Of a stretch of 64,000 nucleotides of DNA, positions 52,028-60,912 are shown one piece after another. Every line of letters begins with the position of its first letter. The first letter of the stretch is position 1. Source of the DNA: Herbaspirillum sp. GW103 (GTDB lineage: Bacteria; Pseudomonadota; Gammaproteobacteria; Burkholderiales; Burkholderiaceae_D). The notes below the pieces were generated by a model. The model did no database searches. It was given only the letters and a program-made list of their open reading frames with translations, and was not told the origin of the DNA. The DNA lies in contig NZ_AJVC01000003.1 of NCBI RefSeq assembly GCF_000261365.1, forward strand, positions 1,054,001 to 1,118,000. The letters run 5' to 3'. A program made the translations under genes and the position numbers.

Positions 52028-53059
52028 CTATTTTTTGCGCGGCGCGGGCTCGGTGTCTCGCAGATGAGCGCGCAACTCGGCACTGAGGCTTTCATGGGCA
52101 TCCAGCTTTGCTTGTAGTGCTGCTCGTTCGATCTCTGCTTTCTGTAACAGCTGGGTTGCCGTCGCATTTTCTTGCTCCACACGGGCCAGGCTGGCTTGCA
52201 GCTGCTCGGTGACAGCGTTCCTGTCAGCCAGCTGGGACTCCAGCATCTGATTTCGGTTGGCAACCTCTTGTAGCGTGTCCAGTTTTTGCTGGAGTCGCGC
52301 TACAAGGCTGCGCTGATCGTAGAGGGCTTGCTGTGAATGCGACAGCTCCGCGACTAGTCGGACGCCTTCTTGGTTAACGCGGGTCACTTCCTCTTGTTTG
52401 ACGATGGCCTCCTGCCTGAGCTGGCGCAACTCGGCCTGCAAAGTCTGAATCTGCTGCTCATGGCGCCGCAGATCCTGTTCCCTCTGTTCTTTGGTTGCAG
52501 TTCGGTAGTGCTCAAGGGCCTCCCGGGCGTGTTGGTGCTTCTCTTCCAGAGAATTGCGGTGCTGCTCGTTTTCCGCAAGGCGCTCGTGAAGGACCCGCAC
52601 TTGCACCTCAAGCGCGCGGCTTTCGACCGTCTGCTCCTGGAGCTGAGTACGAGTTTGCTCGTGAGCTTGAACCTCATGCAGTCGAGCGGCATCGGCCTTT
52701 GCCGATCGGGCGGACAAGTCAGTCACCGTCATACGCAAGGTCTCCAGTTCAGCCTGCAGGCGGCCTGTGGCTGAATCGGCCTCAGATCTGGCCGAGCGCA
52801 CCTGCGCGTCCGCTTCTGCTTGGAGCTGCGCTGCAAGCCGTTCCACGAGGTCCTGTAAGGCCTCGCTGATAGTGCGCGACGGCACCGCCGTTGCGCCTTC
52901 TTCCTCCTCCAGTTCCTTGAGATACTTGTGAATCGTGGTTTTGGATCCGGTATTGCCCAATTCGATGCGAACAGCATCCACGGAGGGGCGTCGACCCATG
53001 GCCAGCAGGGTGTCACGTGCCTTCTTGACCTCGGATTTGTACAAGCCTGTGCGCGCCAT
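52028..53059 (-). CDS. KfrA-like coiled-coil DNA-binding protein, copy 2
   Basis: A 343-residue protein with an N-terminal KfrA domain almost identical to copy 1 (MARTGLYKSEVKKARDTLL, then GSKTTIHKYLKELEEEEG) and a long coiled coil. The central blocks ENEQHRNSLEEKHQHAR, EHYR and LQAELRQLRQEA are retained. AAGGATCGCC precedes the ATG; the open frame upstream of it crosses the operator. It is divergent from recombinase copy 2 and mirrors the 23 kb locus. It ends about 40 bases past the copper ATPase stop, convergent with it. Confidence 0.83.
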   Translation of the reverse strand: MARTGLYKSEVKKARDTLLAMGRRPSVDAVRIELGNTGSKTTIHKYLKELEEEEGATAVPSRTISEALQDLVERLAAQLQAEADAQVRSARSEADSATGRLQAELETLRMTVTDLSARSAKADAARLHEVQAHEQTRTQLQEQTVESRALEVQVRVLHERLAENEQHRNSLEEKHQHAREALEHYRTATKEQREQDLRRHEQQIQTLQAELRQLRQEAIVKQEEVTRVNQEGVRLVAELSHSQQALYDQRSLVARLQQKLDTLQEVANRNQMLESQLADRNAVTEQLQASLARVEQENATATQLLQKAEIERAALQAKLDAHESLSAELRAHLRDTEPAPRKK

Positions 53060-53075
53060 GGCGATCCTTGTTTTT

Positions 53076-53106
53076 GATAATGGATTACATAATACGTATT
53101 TACATA
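53076..53106 (-). promoter_or_regulatory. Conserved 31-bp element before kfrA-like gene 2
   Basis: On the minus strand this 31-bp stretch has the same sequence as the element at 23140-23170 with two changes, core TACGTATTATGTAAT included. It ends 16 bases before the KfrA-like start. Sequence on both sides of it differs between the two loci, so it is selectively kept and is probably the KfrA-type operator. Confidence 0.65.
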
Positions 53107-53245
53107 CCAAATTAGAAGAGATTTTCGGAGATGAGCGCTTATATTCACAGATTAAATATTGACTCGTTATGTATCCTGATGGGCTAAAATCGACGTCATC
53201 CGACTCCATCCACCTGTAATGCCGCCTTTTTAAGATTCAAGCGCC

Positions 53246-54208
53246 ATGATCCAGATTGATGACTACTTGCGGGCCGCCACCCGGGACAACACCCGAAAAA
53301 GCTACCGCGCCGCAGTGAACCATTTCGAGGCTGAATGGGGCGGCTTCCTGCCGGCCACCGCCGATAGCATCGTGCGGTACCTGGCCGCCTATGCGGGCGT
53401 ATTGGCGCACAACACCCTGAAACAACGCATCTCTGCACTGGGTCAATGGCACGTCGACCAAGGTTTTCCGGACCCGACCAAGGCACCTGTGGTGCGCAAG
53501 ATGCTGCGCGGCATCCAGGAACTGCATCCCGCGCAAGAAAAGCGGGCCAAGCCGCTGCAGCTTGATGCGCTTGAGCAGACCTGCGCCTGGCTCGAACAGC
53601 AGCGCGAGCAGGCACGGCACCAGGGGCGCTTCGGCGATCTGCTCCGTCACACCCGCGATAAGGCGCTGCTGCTCATTGGATTTTGGCGCGGATTTCGCAG
53701 CGACGAGCTGGCCAGGCTGGAAATTGATCGCATCGAGGCCGTTGCCGGCGAAGGCATGACGATTTATTTGCCACGCACGAAGACCGACCGAAGCCTCAAA
53801 GGCACCACCTACAAAACGCCCGCGTTATCGAAGCTATGCCCGGTGGCAGCCTACCTAGACTGGTTGGCTATCAGCGGTCTGAAATCGGGCGGCGTTATCA
53901 GGGGCATTGACCGCTGGGGCACGATTAGCGAAGGTGCCGTCAACGCGGCCAGCATCATTCCGTTGTTTCGCCGGATCTTAAAGACCGCTGGGGTTACGGA
54001 CGTCCACCTTTATAGTTCGCACTCATTGCGCCGAGGCTTTGCCAGTTGGGCCAGCGCTAATGGATGGGAGATGCGGGCGCTGATGGAGTACGTGGGATGG
54101 AAAAACGTCAGTTCGGCTTCGCGATATGTAGATTCGCCGGATCCATATCACCGAGAAATGTTGGAGCGTCTCATTCCCAAGACGCCTCCTCTGCTGGAGC
54201 AATCCTGA
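53246..54208 (+). CDS. Tyrosine recombinase/integrase, copy 2 of the recombinase-KfrA module
   Basis: A 320-residue tyrosine recombinase. The catalytic set is complete: Arg151 (GFRSDELARL), Lys in TKTDRS, His259 and Arg262 (HSLRRGF), Trp in VGWKN, Tyr294 (SRYVDS). It aligns without gaps to copy 1 over most of its length, differing mainly by conservative changes. It faces away from the KfrA-like gene. GGCTAAAATCG, shared with copy 1, lies about 55 bases before the start. The arsenic operon begins about 390 bases downstream. Confidence 0.9.
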   Translation: MIQIDDYLRAATRDNTRKSYRAAVNHFEAEWGGFLPATADSIVRYLAAYAGVLAHNTLKQRISALGQWHVDQGFPDPTKAPVVRKMLRGIQELHPAQEKRAKPLQLDALEQTCAWLEQQREQARHQGRFGDLLRHTRDKALLLIGFWRGFRSDELARLEIDRIEAVAGEGMTIYLPRTKTDRSLKGTTYKTPALSKLCPVAAYLDWLAISGLKSGGVIRGIDRWGTISEGAVNAASIIPLFRRILKTAGVTDVHLYSSHSLRRGFASWASANGWEMRALMEYVGWKNVSSASRYVDSPDPYHREMLERLIPKTPPLLEQS

Positions 54209-54266
54209 GTTGAGCATTGCCTTTCTAGCCGACGATGATTTTTTGTCAGGCCCATGGCGGGGGGAT

Positions 54267-54452
54267 TCAGCGCAAGAAATTGAATAAGCTCCGGTACATG
54301 GACGCAGTAGAGATGGTGTTGGGCACTCCAGCTCTATCTGGATCGAGGAAATATAGCCTGGCGAAGCTATTCCCCCCCTTTGTAGTGAGCAGTGCCTTTA
54401 ATTCCGCTTTTAAAGCATCTTGGGCATCTTGTTTTGCCGTGTCGGTCGACCC
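54267..54452 (-). pseudogene. Short unrecognised coding remnant
   Basis: Within the 390-base gap before arsR, the minus strand has a 61-codon frame without a start codon. Its content looks protein-like (DTAKQDAQDALKAELKALL, then NSFARLYFLDPDRAGVPNTI, ending SLFNFLR). I do not recognise it. It may be the tail of a gene lost when the arsenic operon or recombinase module arrived, or may be chance. Confidence 0.3.
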
Positions 54453-54555
54453 TCACGTTCTACTACCTGGGCAGAACGAAACGTCAGAAGTCCGTTATTG
54501 ACCGATAGCGGTCCACTTCTACCAAAATCCAACACGCTCTTGTTTTAATCTAATA

Positions 54556-54573
54556 ATTCAATAATAATTGAAT
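54556..54573. promoter_or_regulatory. ArsR operator
   Basis: ATTCAATAATAATTGAAT, an ATTCAA inverted repeat around TAATAA, lies 22 bases before the arsR start. Its position and AT-rich dyad character fit the autoregulatory site of ArsR repressors. Confidence 0.6.
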
Positions 54574-54595
54574 CATTGGATTGATTGGAGCTGTG

Positions 54596-54931
54596 ATGGA
54601 AACCAAGACCGTTATTGCCGCACTGGCTGCTTTGGCACAGGACTCTCGCCTGGCCATCTTCCGCTTTCTCGTTCAGGTCGGGCCAGAGGGCAGTGCTGCC
54701 AGCAAAATAGGGGAAGCCTTGGACATTGCTCCCTCATCCCTGTCTTTCCACATGAAAGAACTCTCGCATGCCGGTCTGGTGACTTCGCACCAGGAGGGGC
54801 GCTTCGTCATCTATGCCGCCAACTACACCGTCATGAACGATGTTCTGGGGTTCCTCACCGAGAACTGCTGCGGTGGCAACGTGTGCTCGCCGGTGACGGC
54901 ATGCTGCGAGCCAACCGCTACTGCCGAATAA
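54596..54931 (+). CDS. arsR: ArsR-family arsenic-responsive repressor
   Basis: A 111-residue winged-helix repressor (LAQDSRLAIFRFLVQVGPEGSAASKIGEALDIAPSSLSFHMKELSHAGLV). The C-terminal region holds several cysteines (ENCCGGNVCSPVTACC), as in the ArsR type that binds As(III) near the C-terminus rather than with the ELCVCDL motif of E. coli. It heads the ars operon and probably represses it. GGAG lies five bases before the ATG. Confidence 0.9.
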   Translation: METKTVIAALAALAQDSRLAIFRFLVQVGPEGSAASKIGEALDIAPSSLSFHMKELSHAGLVTSHQEGRFVIYAANYTVMNDVLGFLTENCCGGNVCSPVTACCEPTATAE

Positions 54932-54973
54932 TCAATGCCTGGAACCGCCAGGCCTTCACGCCAAGGAGTCACC

Positions 54974-55483
54974 ATGTCCACTAGCCAACAGAAGACCTAC
55001 AACGTTCTTTTCCTCTGCACCGGTAATTCGGCCCGCAGCATCATGGCCGAAGCACTGCTCAACACCATGGGCAAAGGCCGTTTCAATGCCTACAGCGCAG
55101 GCAGTCATCCGGCCGGCGCCGTCAATCCGCTGGCGTTAGAACAGATCCACGCGACTGGTTATCCGCTGAATGACCTGCGCAGCAAGAGCTGGGACGAGTT
55201 TGCGGCACCGGATGCCCCAAAGATGGACTTCATCATCACGGTTTGCGACAACGCCGCCGGCGAAGTATGTCCGATCTGGCCAGGACAACCGATCTCGGCC
55301 CACTGGGGATTCGAAGATCCAGCGGCTGCTACCGGCACCGACGAGCAAAAGCGCGCCGTATTCTCGAAGGTTGCCCGCCAGATCATGACCCGCGTGAACA
55401 TCTTCGCCAGCCTGCCGTTCCACACGCTCGAAAAGACCTCGATCAAGCGTGAGATGGACGCTATCGGCGCCACCCCGGTTTAA
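54974..55483 (+). CDS. arsC: Arsenate reductase, low-molecular-weight phosphatase type
   Basis: A 169-residue protein with the phosphatase loop LCTGNSARSIMAEA (Cys15-x5-Arg21) of the thioredoxin/LMW-PTP arsenate reductases, and a further catalytic pocket Cys in ITVCDNAAGEVCPIWPG. It reduces As(V) to As(III) with thioredoxin or a similar donor. AAGGAG precedes the ATG. A second, glutaredoxin-dependent ArsC of unrelated fold is encoded further down the same operon. Confidence 0.9.
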   Translation: MSTSQQKTYNVLFLCTGNSARSIMAEALLNTMGKGRFNAYSAGSHPAGAVNPLALEQIHATGYPLNDLRSKSWDEFAAPDAPKMDFIITVCDNAAGEVCPIWPGQPISAHWGFEDPAAATGTDEQKRAVFSKVARQIMTRVNIFASLPFHTLEKTSIKREMDAIGATPV

Positions 55484-55547
55484 ACCTCACGGCGAGAGCC
55501 CGATGGCTCTCGGCTCCTGATTCATCTTCTTCGACCAAGGAAAGAAA

Positions 55548-56831
55548 GTGCTGGCCGCTTTTGTCATCTTCCTGCTCACCCTGATTTTTGTGATCTGGCA
55601 GCCCAAGGGGCTCGGCATTGGCTGGAGTGCGTGCGCTGGCGCGGCCGTGGCTTTGGCTGCCGGCGTCATTCATCTTTCGGACATCCCGGTTGTCTGGCAC
55701 ATCGTCTGGAACGCCACGGGTACCTTCATCGCCATCATTATCATCAGCCTGCTACTGGACAAGGCCGGCTTCTTCGAGTGGGCAGCTTTGCACGTAGCCC
55801 GGTGGGGTGGTGGTCGCGGCCGCATGCTGTTCGTACTGCTGATCCTGTTGGGCGCAGCCGTATCTGCCCTGTTCGCCAACGATGGCGCCGCGCTGATCCT
55901 GACGCCGATCGTCATCGCCATGCTGCTGGCGCTGCGATTCTCGCCCCAGGCGACGCTGGCCTTTGTCATGGCAGCCGGCTTCATCGCCGACACGGCCAGT
56001 CTGCCACTGGTGGTATCCAACTTGGTGAATATTGTCTCGGCGGACTTCTTCAAGATCGGATTCGCGGAATATGCCTCGGTCATGATCCCCGTCGACATCG
56101 TGTCAGTCGTGGCGACGCTCATCGTGCTCTTTCTCTACTTCCGTCGAGATATCCCCGCAAACTATGACCTGACCCAGGTTCCGGATCCCGTCGCGGCCAT
56201 CCATGATCGAGCAACGTTCGTCGCCGGCTGGTGGGTGCTTGCGCTGCTGCTGGTGGGTTTCTTCTGGCTGGAAGGCCTCGGTGTGCCCATCAGCGCCGTG
56301 GCGGCGGTTGGTGCACTGATCCTCCTGGCAGTTGCAGGCAAAGGCCATGTCATTTCTACGCGCGAGGTCATCAAGGGCGCGCCCTGGCAGGTCGTGTTCT
56401 TCTCGCTGGGGATGTACCTGGTGGTGTATGGGCTGCGCAATGCGGGCCTGACGGACTACCTGACAAGCGCGCTGAACGGCTTTGCAGAGCACGGCGTCTG
56501 GGGCGCTGCCCTCGGTACCGGCTTCTTGACGGCTTTCCTGTCGTCCATCATGAACAACATGCCGACGGTGCTGGTGGGCGCACTGTCGATCGACGCCACC
56601 ACAGCCGAAGGCGCGGTGAAGGAAGCAATGGTCTACGCCAATGTCATTGGCAGCGACCTTGGCCCCAAGATCACCCCCATCGGTAGCCTGGCGACCTTGC
56701 TCTGGTTGCATGTGCTGGACAAGAAGAGCATCCACATCTCATGGCGCTATTACTTCCGGGTGGGCGCAATGCTGACGCTGCCCGTCCTGCTGGTGACGCT
56801 GTCCGCCTTGGCGCTGAGACTGGGAAGCTGA
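55548..56831 (+). CDS. arsB: Arsenite efflux permease, ArsB type
   Basis: A 427-residue membrane protein with ArsB/ion-transporter superfamily signatures ([71 protein letters not shown]). About 12 helices are expected. It moves arsenite/antimonite out, alone or with an ArsA ATPase; no arsA is visible in this operon. The GTG start follows AAGGAAAG. Confidence 0.92.
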   Translation: MLAAFVIFLLTLIFVIWQPKGLGIGWSACAGAAVALAAGVIHLSDIPVVWHIVWNATGTFIAIIIISLLLDKAGFFEWAALHVARWGGGRGRMLFVLLILLGAAVSALFANDGAALILTPIVIAMLLALRFSPQATLAFVMAAGFIADTASLPLVVSNLVNIVSADFFKIGFAEYASVMIPVDIVSVVATLIVLFLYFRRDIPANYDLTQVPDPVAAIHDRATFVAGWWVLALLLVGFFWLEGLGVPISAVAAVGALILLAVAGKGHVISTREVIKGAPWQVVFFSLGMYLVVYGLRNAGLTDYLTSALNGFAEHGVWGAALGTGFLTAFLSSIMNNMPTVLVGALSIDATTAEGAVKEAMVYANVIGSDLGPKITPIGSLATLLWLHVLDKKSIHISWRYYFRVGAMLTLPVLLVTLSALALRLGS

Positions 56832-56832
56832 A

Positions 56833-58032
56833 GTGGATGCCCGTAAATCGACCTGGCTGATTCCATCACTTGGGCTGACCCAGATTGTCGGCTGGGGCTC
56901 GATGTTCTATGCCTACGGGATCTTGATGCAGCCGATGCAGACTGAGCTGCAGCTCTCCAAGCCAGTCGTGGTCGGAGCTTATTCCCTTGCGCTGCTCATT
57001 TCGGGGCTAATGTCCACGCTGGCCGGCAGCATCATTGACCGCATCGGTGGCCGGCTGCTGATGGGCGCCGGAACCGTATTGGCCGCCTTGATGCTGGCGG
57101 CCATGTCGTTCGTTCACGATGCGCAGGGGCTTTATCTCATCTGGGCGGTAATCGGGCTGGCCATGAGCGCGACGCTATACCAGCCGGCGTTCGCCGTGTT
57201 GACCCAGGTCTTCCAAGCAGATTTCCGCCGCGCCATCACGATGTTGACGCTTTTTGGTGGCTTTGCCAGTACCGTCGCCTGGCCGCTGACCCAATGGTTG
57301 CTGGAGCAGTATGGCTGGCGGACGACGTGGCAGATTTACGCGGTGGCCAACCTGGTGATCTGCCTGCCGGTTCATATGCTGCTTCCAGCAGCCAGGTCTA
57401 TTCAGAAGACCAAGGCCGCCGCCAATAAGGATTGGGACCTGAGGGCTGTGCTACGGCAACCGAGTTTTTATGCAGTGACGACGGCCGTGACCTTGAACGC
57501 CCTGGTGTTCTCGGCAATGTCGTTGCACTTGATGTCGATTTTGCATGATCGCGGAATGACGCCGTACTATGCCGCCGCAATCGGAGCGATGATTGGCCCC
57601 ATGCAGGTGTTGGGCCGAATCCTGGAGACCACGATCGGGAAGAAGGCCAGCACCAGGCAGACGGGCCAGTTTGCCATTTCCTTGCTGCCAGTAGCTTTGC
57701 TTCTGCTCTATGCCCCAGCTGACTGGCTGGTGCTCTACGGACTGTTTGCCATCCTGTACGGCATGGGCAACGGCGTCATGACCATCGTTCGCGGGACGCT
57801 GCCAGCTGAGTTGTATGGCCGTGAGGCCTACGGCGCCATCAGCGGCGCGATGGCAACTCCGGTCACGATCGCTTTCGCAGCCGGTCCGTTCGTCGCATCG
57901 CTCCTCTATAGCGTCGGGGGCGGCTATCCCGGTGCCATAGCTGCCCTGGTTGCCATAGCGGCGACGGGAGCAATTCTCTTCTTTTTCGCTACGGCGGCGA
58001 TTCGCCCGCAATCAGAGCCGATTTCACAATAG
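56833..58032 (+). CDS. MFS transporter in the arsenic operon
   Basis: A 399-residue transporter with about 12 membrane helices and the MFS loop DRIGGRLLMGAG in the first half. It starts with GTG one base after the arsB stop, so it is co-transcribed. MFS proteins in ars operons export organoarsenicals, arsenylated sugars or As(III) (ArsJ, ArsP-like and ArsK roles), but this one cannot be assigned to a group by eye. No GAPDH-like partner of ArsJ is present, which argues against the ArsJ role. Confidence 0.85.
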   Translation: MDARKSTWLIPSLGLTQIVGWGSMFYAYGILMQPMQTELQLSKPVVVGAYSLALLISGLMSTLAGSIIDRIGGRLLMGAGTVLAALMLAAMSFVHDAQGLYLIWAVIGLAMSATLYQPAFAVLTQVFQADFRRAITMLTLFGGFASTVAWPLTQWLLEQYGWRTTWQIYAVANLVICLPVHMLLPAARSIQKTKAAANKDWDLRAVLRQPSFYAVTTAVTLNALVFSAMSLHLMSILHDRGMTPYYAAAIGAMIGPMQVLGRILETTIGKKASTRQTGQFAISLLPVALLLLYAPADWLVLYGLFAILYGMGNGVMTIVRGTLPAELYGREAYGAISGAMATPVTIAFAAGPFVASLLYSVGGGYPGAIAALVAIAATGAILFFFATAAIRPQSEPISQ

Positions 58033-58041
58033 GACCTCATC

Positions 58042-58470
58042 ATGACGATCATCTATCACAACCCTGCATGCGGGACCTCCCGCAACACCCTGGCCATGAT
58101 CCGCAACAGCGGCGAAGAGCCGACAGTGATTGAGTACCTGCAGCATCCACCCAGCCGTGAGCAGCTGGTCAAGATGATTCAGGATGCCGGTCTGACGGTT
58201 CGCGAGGCCATTCGCCAGAAAGGCACGCCTTACGCTGAGCTGGGCCTGGATGACGTCACCTTGACCGACGATCAACTACTGGATGCAATGCTGGCAAATC
58301 CCATCCTGATCAACAGGCCGTTCGTCGTGACGACCAAGGGAACCAGGCTGTGCCGTCCGTCCGAGTTGGTATTGGACATCCTCCCGAACCCGCAACAAGG
58401 CGCTTTCACCAAGGAAGACGGCGAAGTCGTGATCAATGCGGAGGGCCAACGTGTCGCACCAGGTAACTGA
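58042..58470 (+). CDS. arsC: Arsenate reductase, glutaredoxin-dependent
   Basis: A 142-residue ArsC/Spx-fold protein with catalytic Cys10 ([15 protein letters not shown]) and the Arg-rich site ([20 protein letters not shown]) that binds arsenate. It uses glutathione and glutaredoxin. Having this enzyme and the phosphatase-type ArsC in one operon gives two thiol routes to the same reaction. The arsH start lies inside its 3' end. Confidence 0.92.
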   Translation: MTIIYHNPACGTSRNTLAMIRNSGEEPTVIEYLQHPPSREQLVKMIQDAGLTVREAIRQKGTPYAELGLDDVTLTDDQLLDAMLANPILINRPFVVTTKGTRLCRPSELVLDILPNPQQGAFTKEDGEVVINAEGQRVAPGN

Positions 58471-59173
58471 TCTGCCCAACGTCGATCCCGGCCAATTCAA
58501 GGTGCCTGCAATCGGCGACTTCTCAAAAATTGGCGCATCGACCCACCGTCCGCGCTTTCTCCTGCTGTACGGATCTGTTCGTGAACGCTCTTACAGCCGA
58601 TTACTGACCATGGAAGCGGCACGGCTGCTGGAAGCGATGGGCGGCGAGGTCAAGATCTTTGATCCCCGCGGCTTGCCGCTGCCGGATAGTGAGCCGGAGA
58701 CACATCCTAAGGTCGCGGAACTACGCGAGCTGGCGAACTGGTCCGAAGGTATGGTTTGGTGTTCGCCAGAGCGCCACGGCGCTATGACCGGCATCATGAA
58801 GGCCCAGATTGACTGGATTCCGTTGACACAGGGGGCTATCCGTCCTTCACAGGGCAAGACCTTGGCCGTCATGGAAGTGTCCGGTGGATCGCAGTCCTTC
58901 AATGCTGTGAATCAAATGCGGATTTTGGGGCGCTGGATGCGGATGCTGACCATTCCCAATCAATCCTCGGTGGCCAAAGCGTACCTAGAATTTGACGACG
59001 CCGGCAGGATGAAGCCATCGCCTTACTACGAGCGGGTGGTCGATGTGATGGAAGAACTGTTCAAATTCACGCTGCTAACGCGTGATGTCTCGCCGTTCCT
59101 GACCGACCGATACAGCGAACGCCGAGAAAGCGCATTAGAACTGAGCAAGCGAATGAACCAGAAATCTATTTAA
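58451..59173 (+). CDS. arsH: ArsH, NADPH-dependent organoarsenical oxidase
   Basis: A 240-residue flavodoxin-like FMN reductase with the ArsH signatures [33 protein letters not shown] and [21 protein letters not shown]. ArsH oxidises trivalent methylarsenicals to less toxic pentavalent forms. The GTG start has GGAGGG in front and overlaps arsC by 20 bases. It is the last gene of the ars operon. Confidence 0.93.
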   Translation: MSHQVTDLPNVDPGQFKVPAIGDFSKIGASTHRPRFLLLYGSVRERSYSRLLTMEAARLLEAMGGEVKIFDPRGLPLPDSEPETHPKVAELRELANWSEGMVWCSPERHGAMTGIMKAQIDWIPLTQGAIRPSQGKTLAVMEVSGGSQSFNAVNQMRILGRWMRMLTIPNQSSVAKAYLEFDDAGRMKPSPYYERVVDVMEELFKFTLLTRDVSPFLTDRYSERRESALELSKRMNQKSI

Positions 59174-59209
59174 ACCCAGCTCATCGAGACATGATCTATA
59201 ATTTGTGCG

Positions 59210-59578
59210 ATGAAAATGCTTCGTACATTTCTGATAGTGTTGCTAGCCATTGCCATTCCCCTTGAGGGATTGGCGGCTGTGCGCATGGTCGAAATGATGC
59301 GTAGTGTCACTCCTGCCATGGAGATGTCGGTCTCCGCAAACAGCTCGGACGAAACTTGCGTCATGAGCATGTCAAGTGGGGACAAGTCATCAAAATCGAC
59401 GGCGCCATGCAAGATGGGAGACGCCTGCAAGATTTGCCAAGTGTTTCCGTCGACCACACCTTCAGCGGACGTTAATCTGCAGGTTCTTCCCTTGATCGCA
59501 ACGGTCTCCCTGTTGCCCGAATCGTTTCTTCCTTCCCACGATCTGTCCGGATTGTGGCGTCCCCCTCGTTCACTCTGA
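59210..59578 (+). CDS. Hypothetical exported protein before the cus efflux genes
   Basis: A 122-residue protein with a signal peptide (MKMLRTFLIVLLAIAIPLEGLAA). The mature chain has Met and Cys residues (MMRSVTPAMEMS, ETCVMSMSS, APCKMGDACKICQVF), a plausible set of soft-metal ligands, and a Pro-rich tail. Small proteins like it often precede cusCBA-like genes. I do not recognise a named family. Role inferred from composition and place. Confidence 0.65.
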   Translation: MKMLRTFLIVLLAIAIPLEGLAAVRMVEMMRSVTPAMEMSVSANSSDETCVMSMSSGDKSSKSTAPCKMGDACKICQVFPSTTPSADVNLQVLPLIATVSLLPESFLPSHDLSGLWRPPRSL

Positions 59579-59667
59579 TCGTTGCTGATTTCTTGACACG
59601 CTTGGCTTGAGCGCCAAGTGGTCTTTCGCGCGCTTTTTCGCGCAGTCACGCTATGGAGTGAACAATC

Positions 59668-60912
59668 ATGTCCTTTCACAGGATATCCGGGGCCCTGCTT
59701 GCTTTGCTGGCAGGGATGTCCGGCCTTGCCCACGCGGCTCCCTTATCTTTTAACGCTGCGCTCGATATCGCCGAGCGCCAGTCTCCCAACCTGGCCTCCA
59801 ACAGGGCTCAAATTGCGGCAGCCCAATCATCGGCGATACCCGCAGGTGCTTTACCTGACCCCAAGATCTTTGCCGGAGTCGACAACTATCCCGTCTCCGG
59901 GCCGGATCGAGGCCGACTCAATGCCGACTCCATGACGATGCAGAAAATCGGCGTCATGCAGGATTTTCCCAATGCGGCCAAGCGCCAGGCCCGCGTTGCC
60001 GTAGCCGAAGCTTCGATCGAAACTGCGCAAGCACAGCGGCAAGTGGAGCGCCTCAAGCTGCGCCGAGCCACGGCCTTGGCTTGGCTCAAGCGCTATTTCC
60101 TGGAACGCAAGATCTCGCTGTTCGATGATTTGGGCAAAGAGAATCAGCTTCTGGTAGATGCCGTGCGCGCCCAGATCGCGTCTGGCCGTACCCAGGTGGC
60201 CGATAGCGTAATGCCCAAGCAGGAAGCGGCTCAATTGGCTGACCGTCGTGATGAACTGATCCGCGACCTCGTCAAGGCCAAGTCCGGCCTCCGCCGCTAT
60301 GTGGGTGGTGAAGCCGATGAGCCACTGGTCGATGCGTTGCCTGAGCTGCGCATCGATGCTGACCATTTACGCGATCACTTGCACAAGCATCCGGAACTGG
60401 AAGCCTATTCTGCGGAGAGCCACAAGGCGGAAGCAGAATTGCGCCAAGCGCAGGCGATGAAGAAATCCGATTGGGGTGTCGAGCTAGCCTATCAGCGACG
60501 TGACCCGCGCTTTGGCAACATGGTGTCGGTCCAGTTCACGTTCGAGATTCCAGTTTCCCCCGCGACAAGGCAGGATCCCCTCATCGCGGCTAAACAGCAA
60601 GAGCTATATCGCATCGATGCAGACCGCGAGGCCATGCTGCGCGATCACACCAACGAGCTCGAAAGCGATCTGGCCGACTACCAATCCTTGACCCGGCAGC
60701 TTGAACGCGCTAACCAGACGGCCTTGCCGCTGGCACAGCAAAAAACCGACCTCCAATACGCCAGCTATCGCGCAGGCAAAAGTGACTTGACGACAGTCCT
60801 CGCGGCACGCCGGGAAGTCGTCGACCAGCGCCTGAAAATCATCGATTTGGAGGCGCAAAGATCCGCAGTCGCCGCCCAACTCTATTTCGCCTATGGGGAA
60901 GATCAACAATGA
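59668..60912 (+). CDS. cusC: TolC-family outer-membrane channel of metal RND efflux (CusC-like)
   Basis: A 414-residue protein with signal peptide ending AHAAP and the two-repeat TolC helical pattern (ALDIAERQSPNLASNRAQIAAAQ; LEAYSAESHKAEAELRQAQAMKKSDWGVELAYQRRDPRFGNMVSVQFTFEIP). It forms the outer-membrane duct for the pump encoded downstream. The stop overlaps the start of cusB by four bases (ATGA). Confidence 0.88.
   Translation: MSFHRISGALLALLAGMSGLAHAAPLSFNAALDIAERQSPNLASNRAQIAAAQSSAIPAGALPDPKIFAGVDNYPVSGPDRGRLNADSMTMQKIGVMQDFPNAAKRQARVAVAEASIETAQAQRQVERLKLRRATALAWLKRYFLERKISLFDDLGKENQLLVDAVRAQIASGRTQVADSVMPKQEAAQLADRRDELIRDLVKAKSGLRRYVGGEADEPLVDALPELRIDADHLRDHLHKHPELEAYSAESHKAEAELRQAQAMKKSDWGVELAYQRRDPRFGNMVSVQFTFEIPVSPATRQDPLIAAKQQELYRIDADREAMLRDHTNELESDLADYQSLTRQLERANQTALPLAQQKTDLQYASYRAGKSDLTTVLAARREVVDQRLKIIDLEAQRSAVAAQLYFAYGEDQQ

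Noticed and set aside
22025-54208. A recent composite element bounded by the two recombinase modules
   Set aside because: The modules are mirror-image but differ too much at DNA level for a single recent mobilisation, and the region between them holds unrelated insertions of different kinds.
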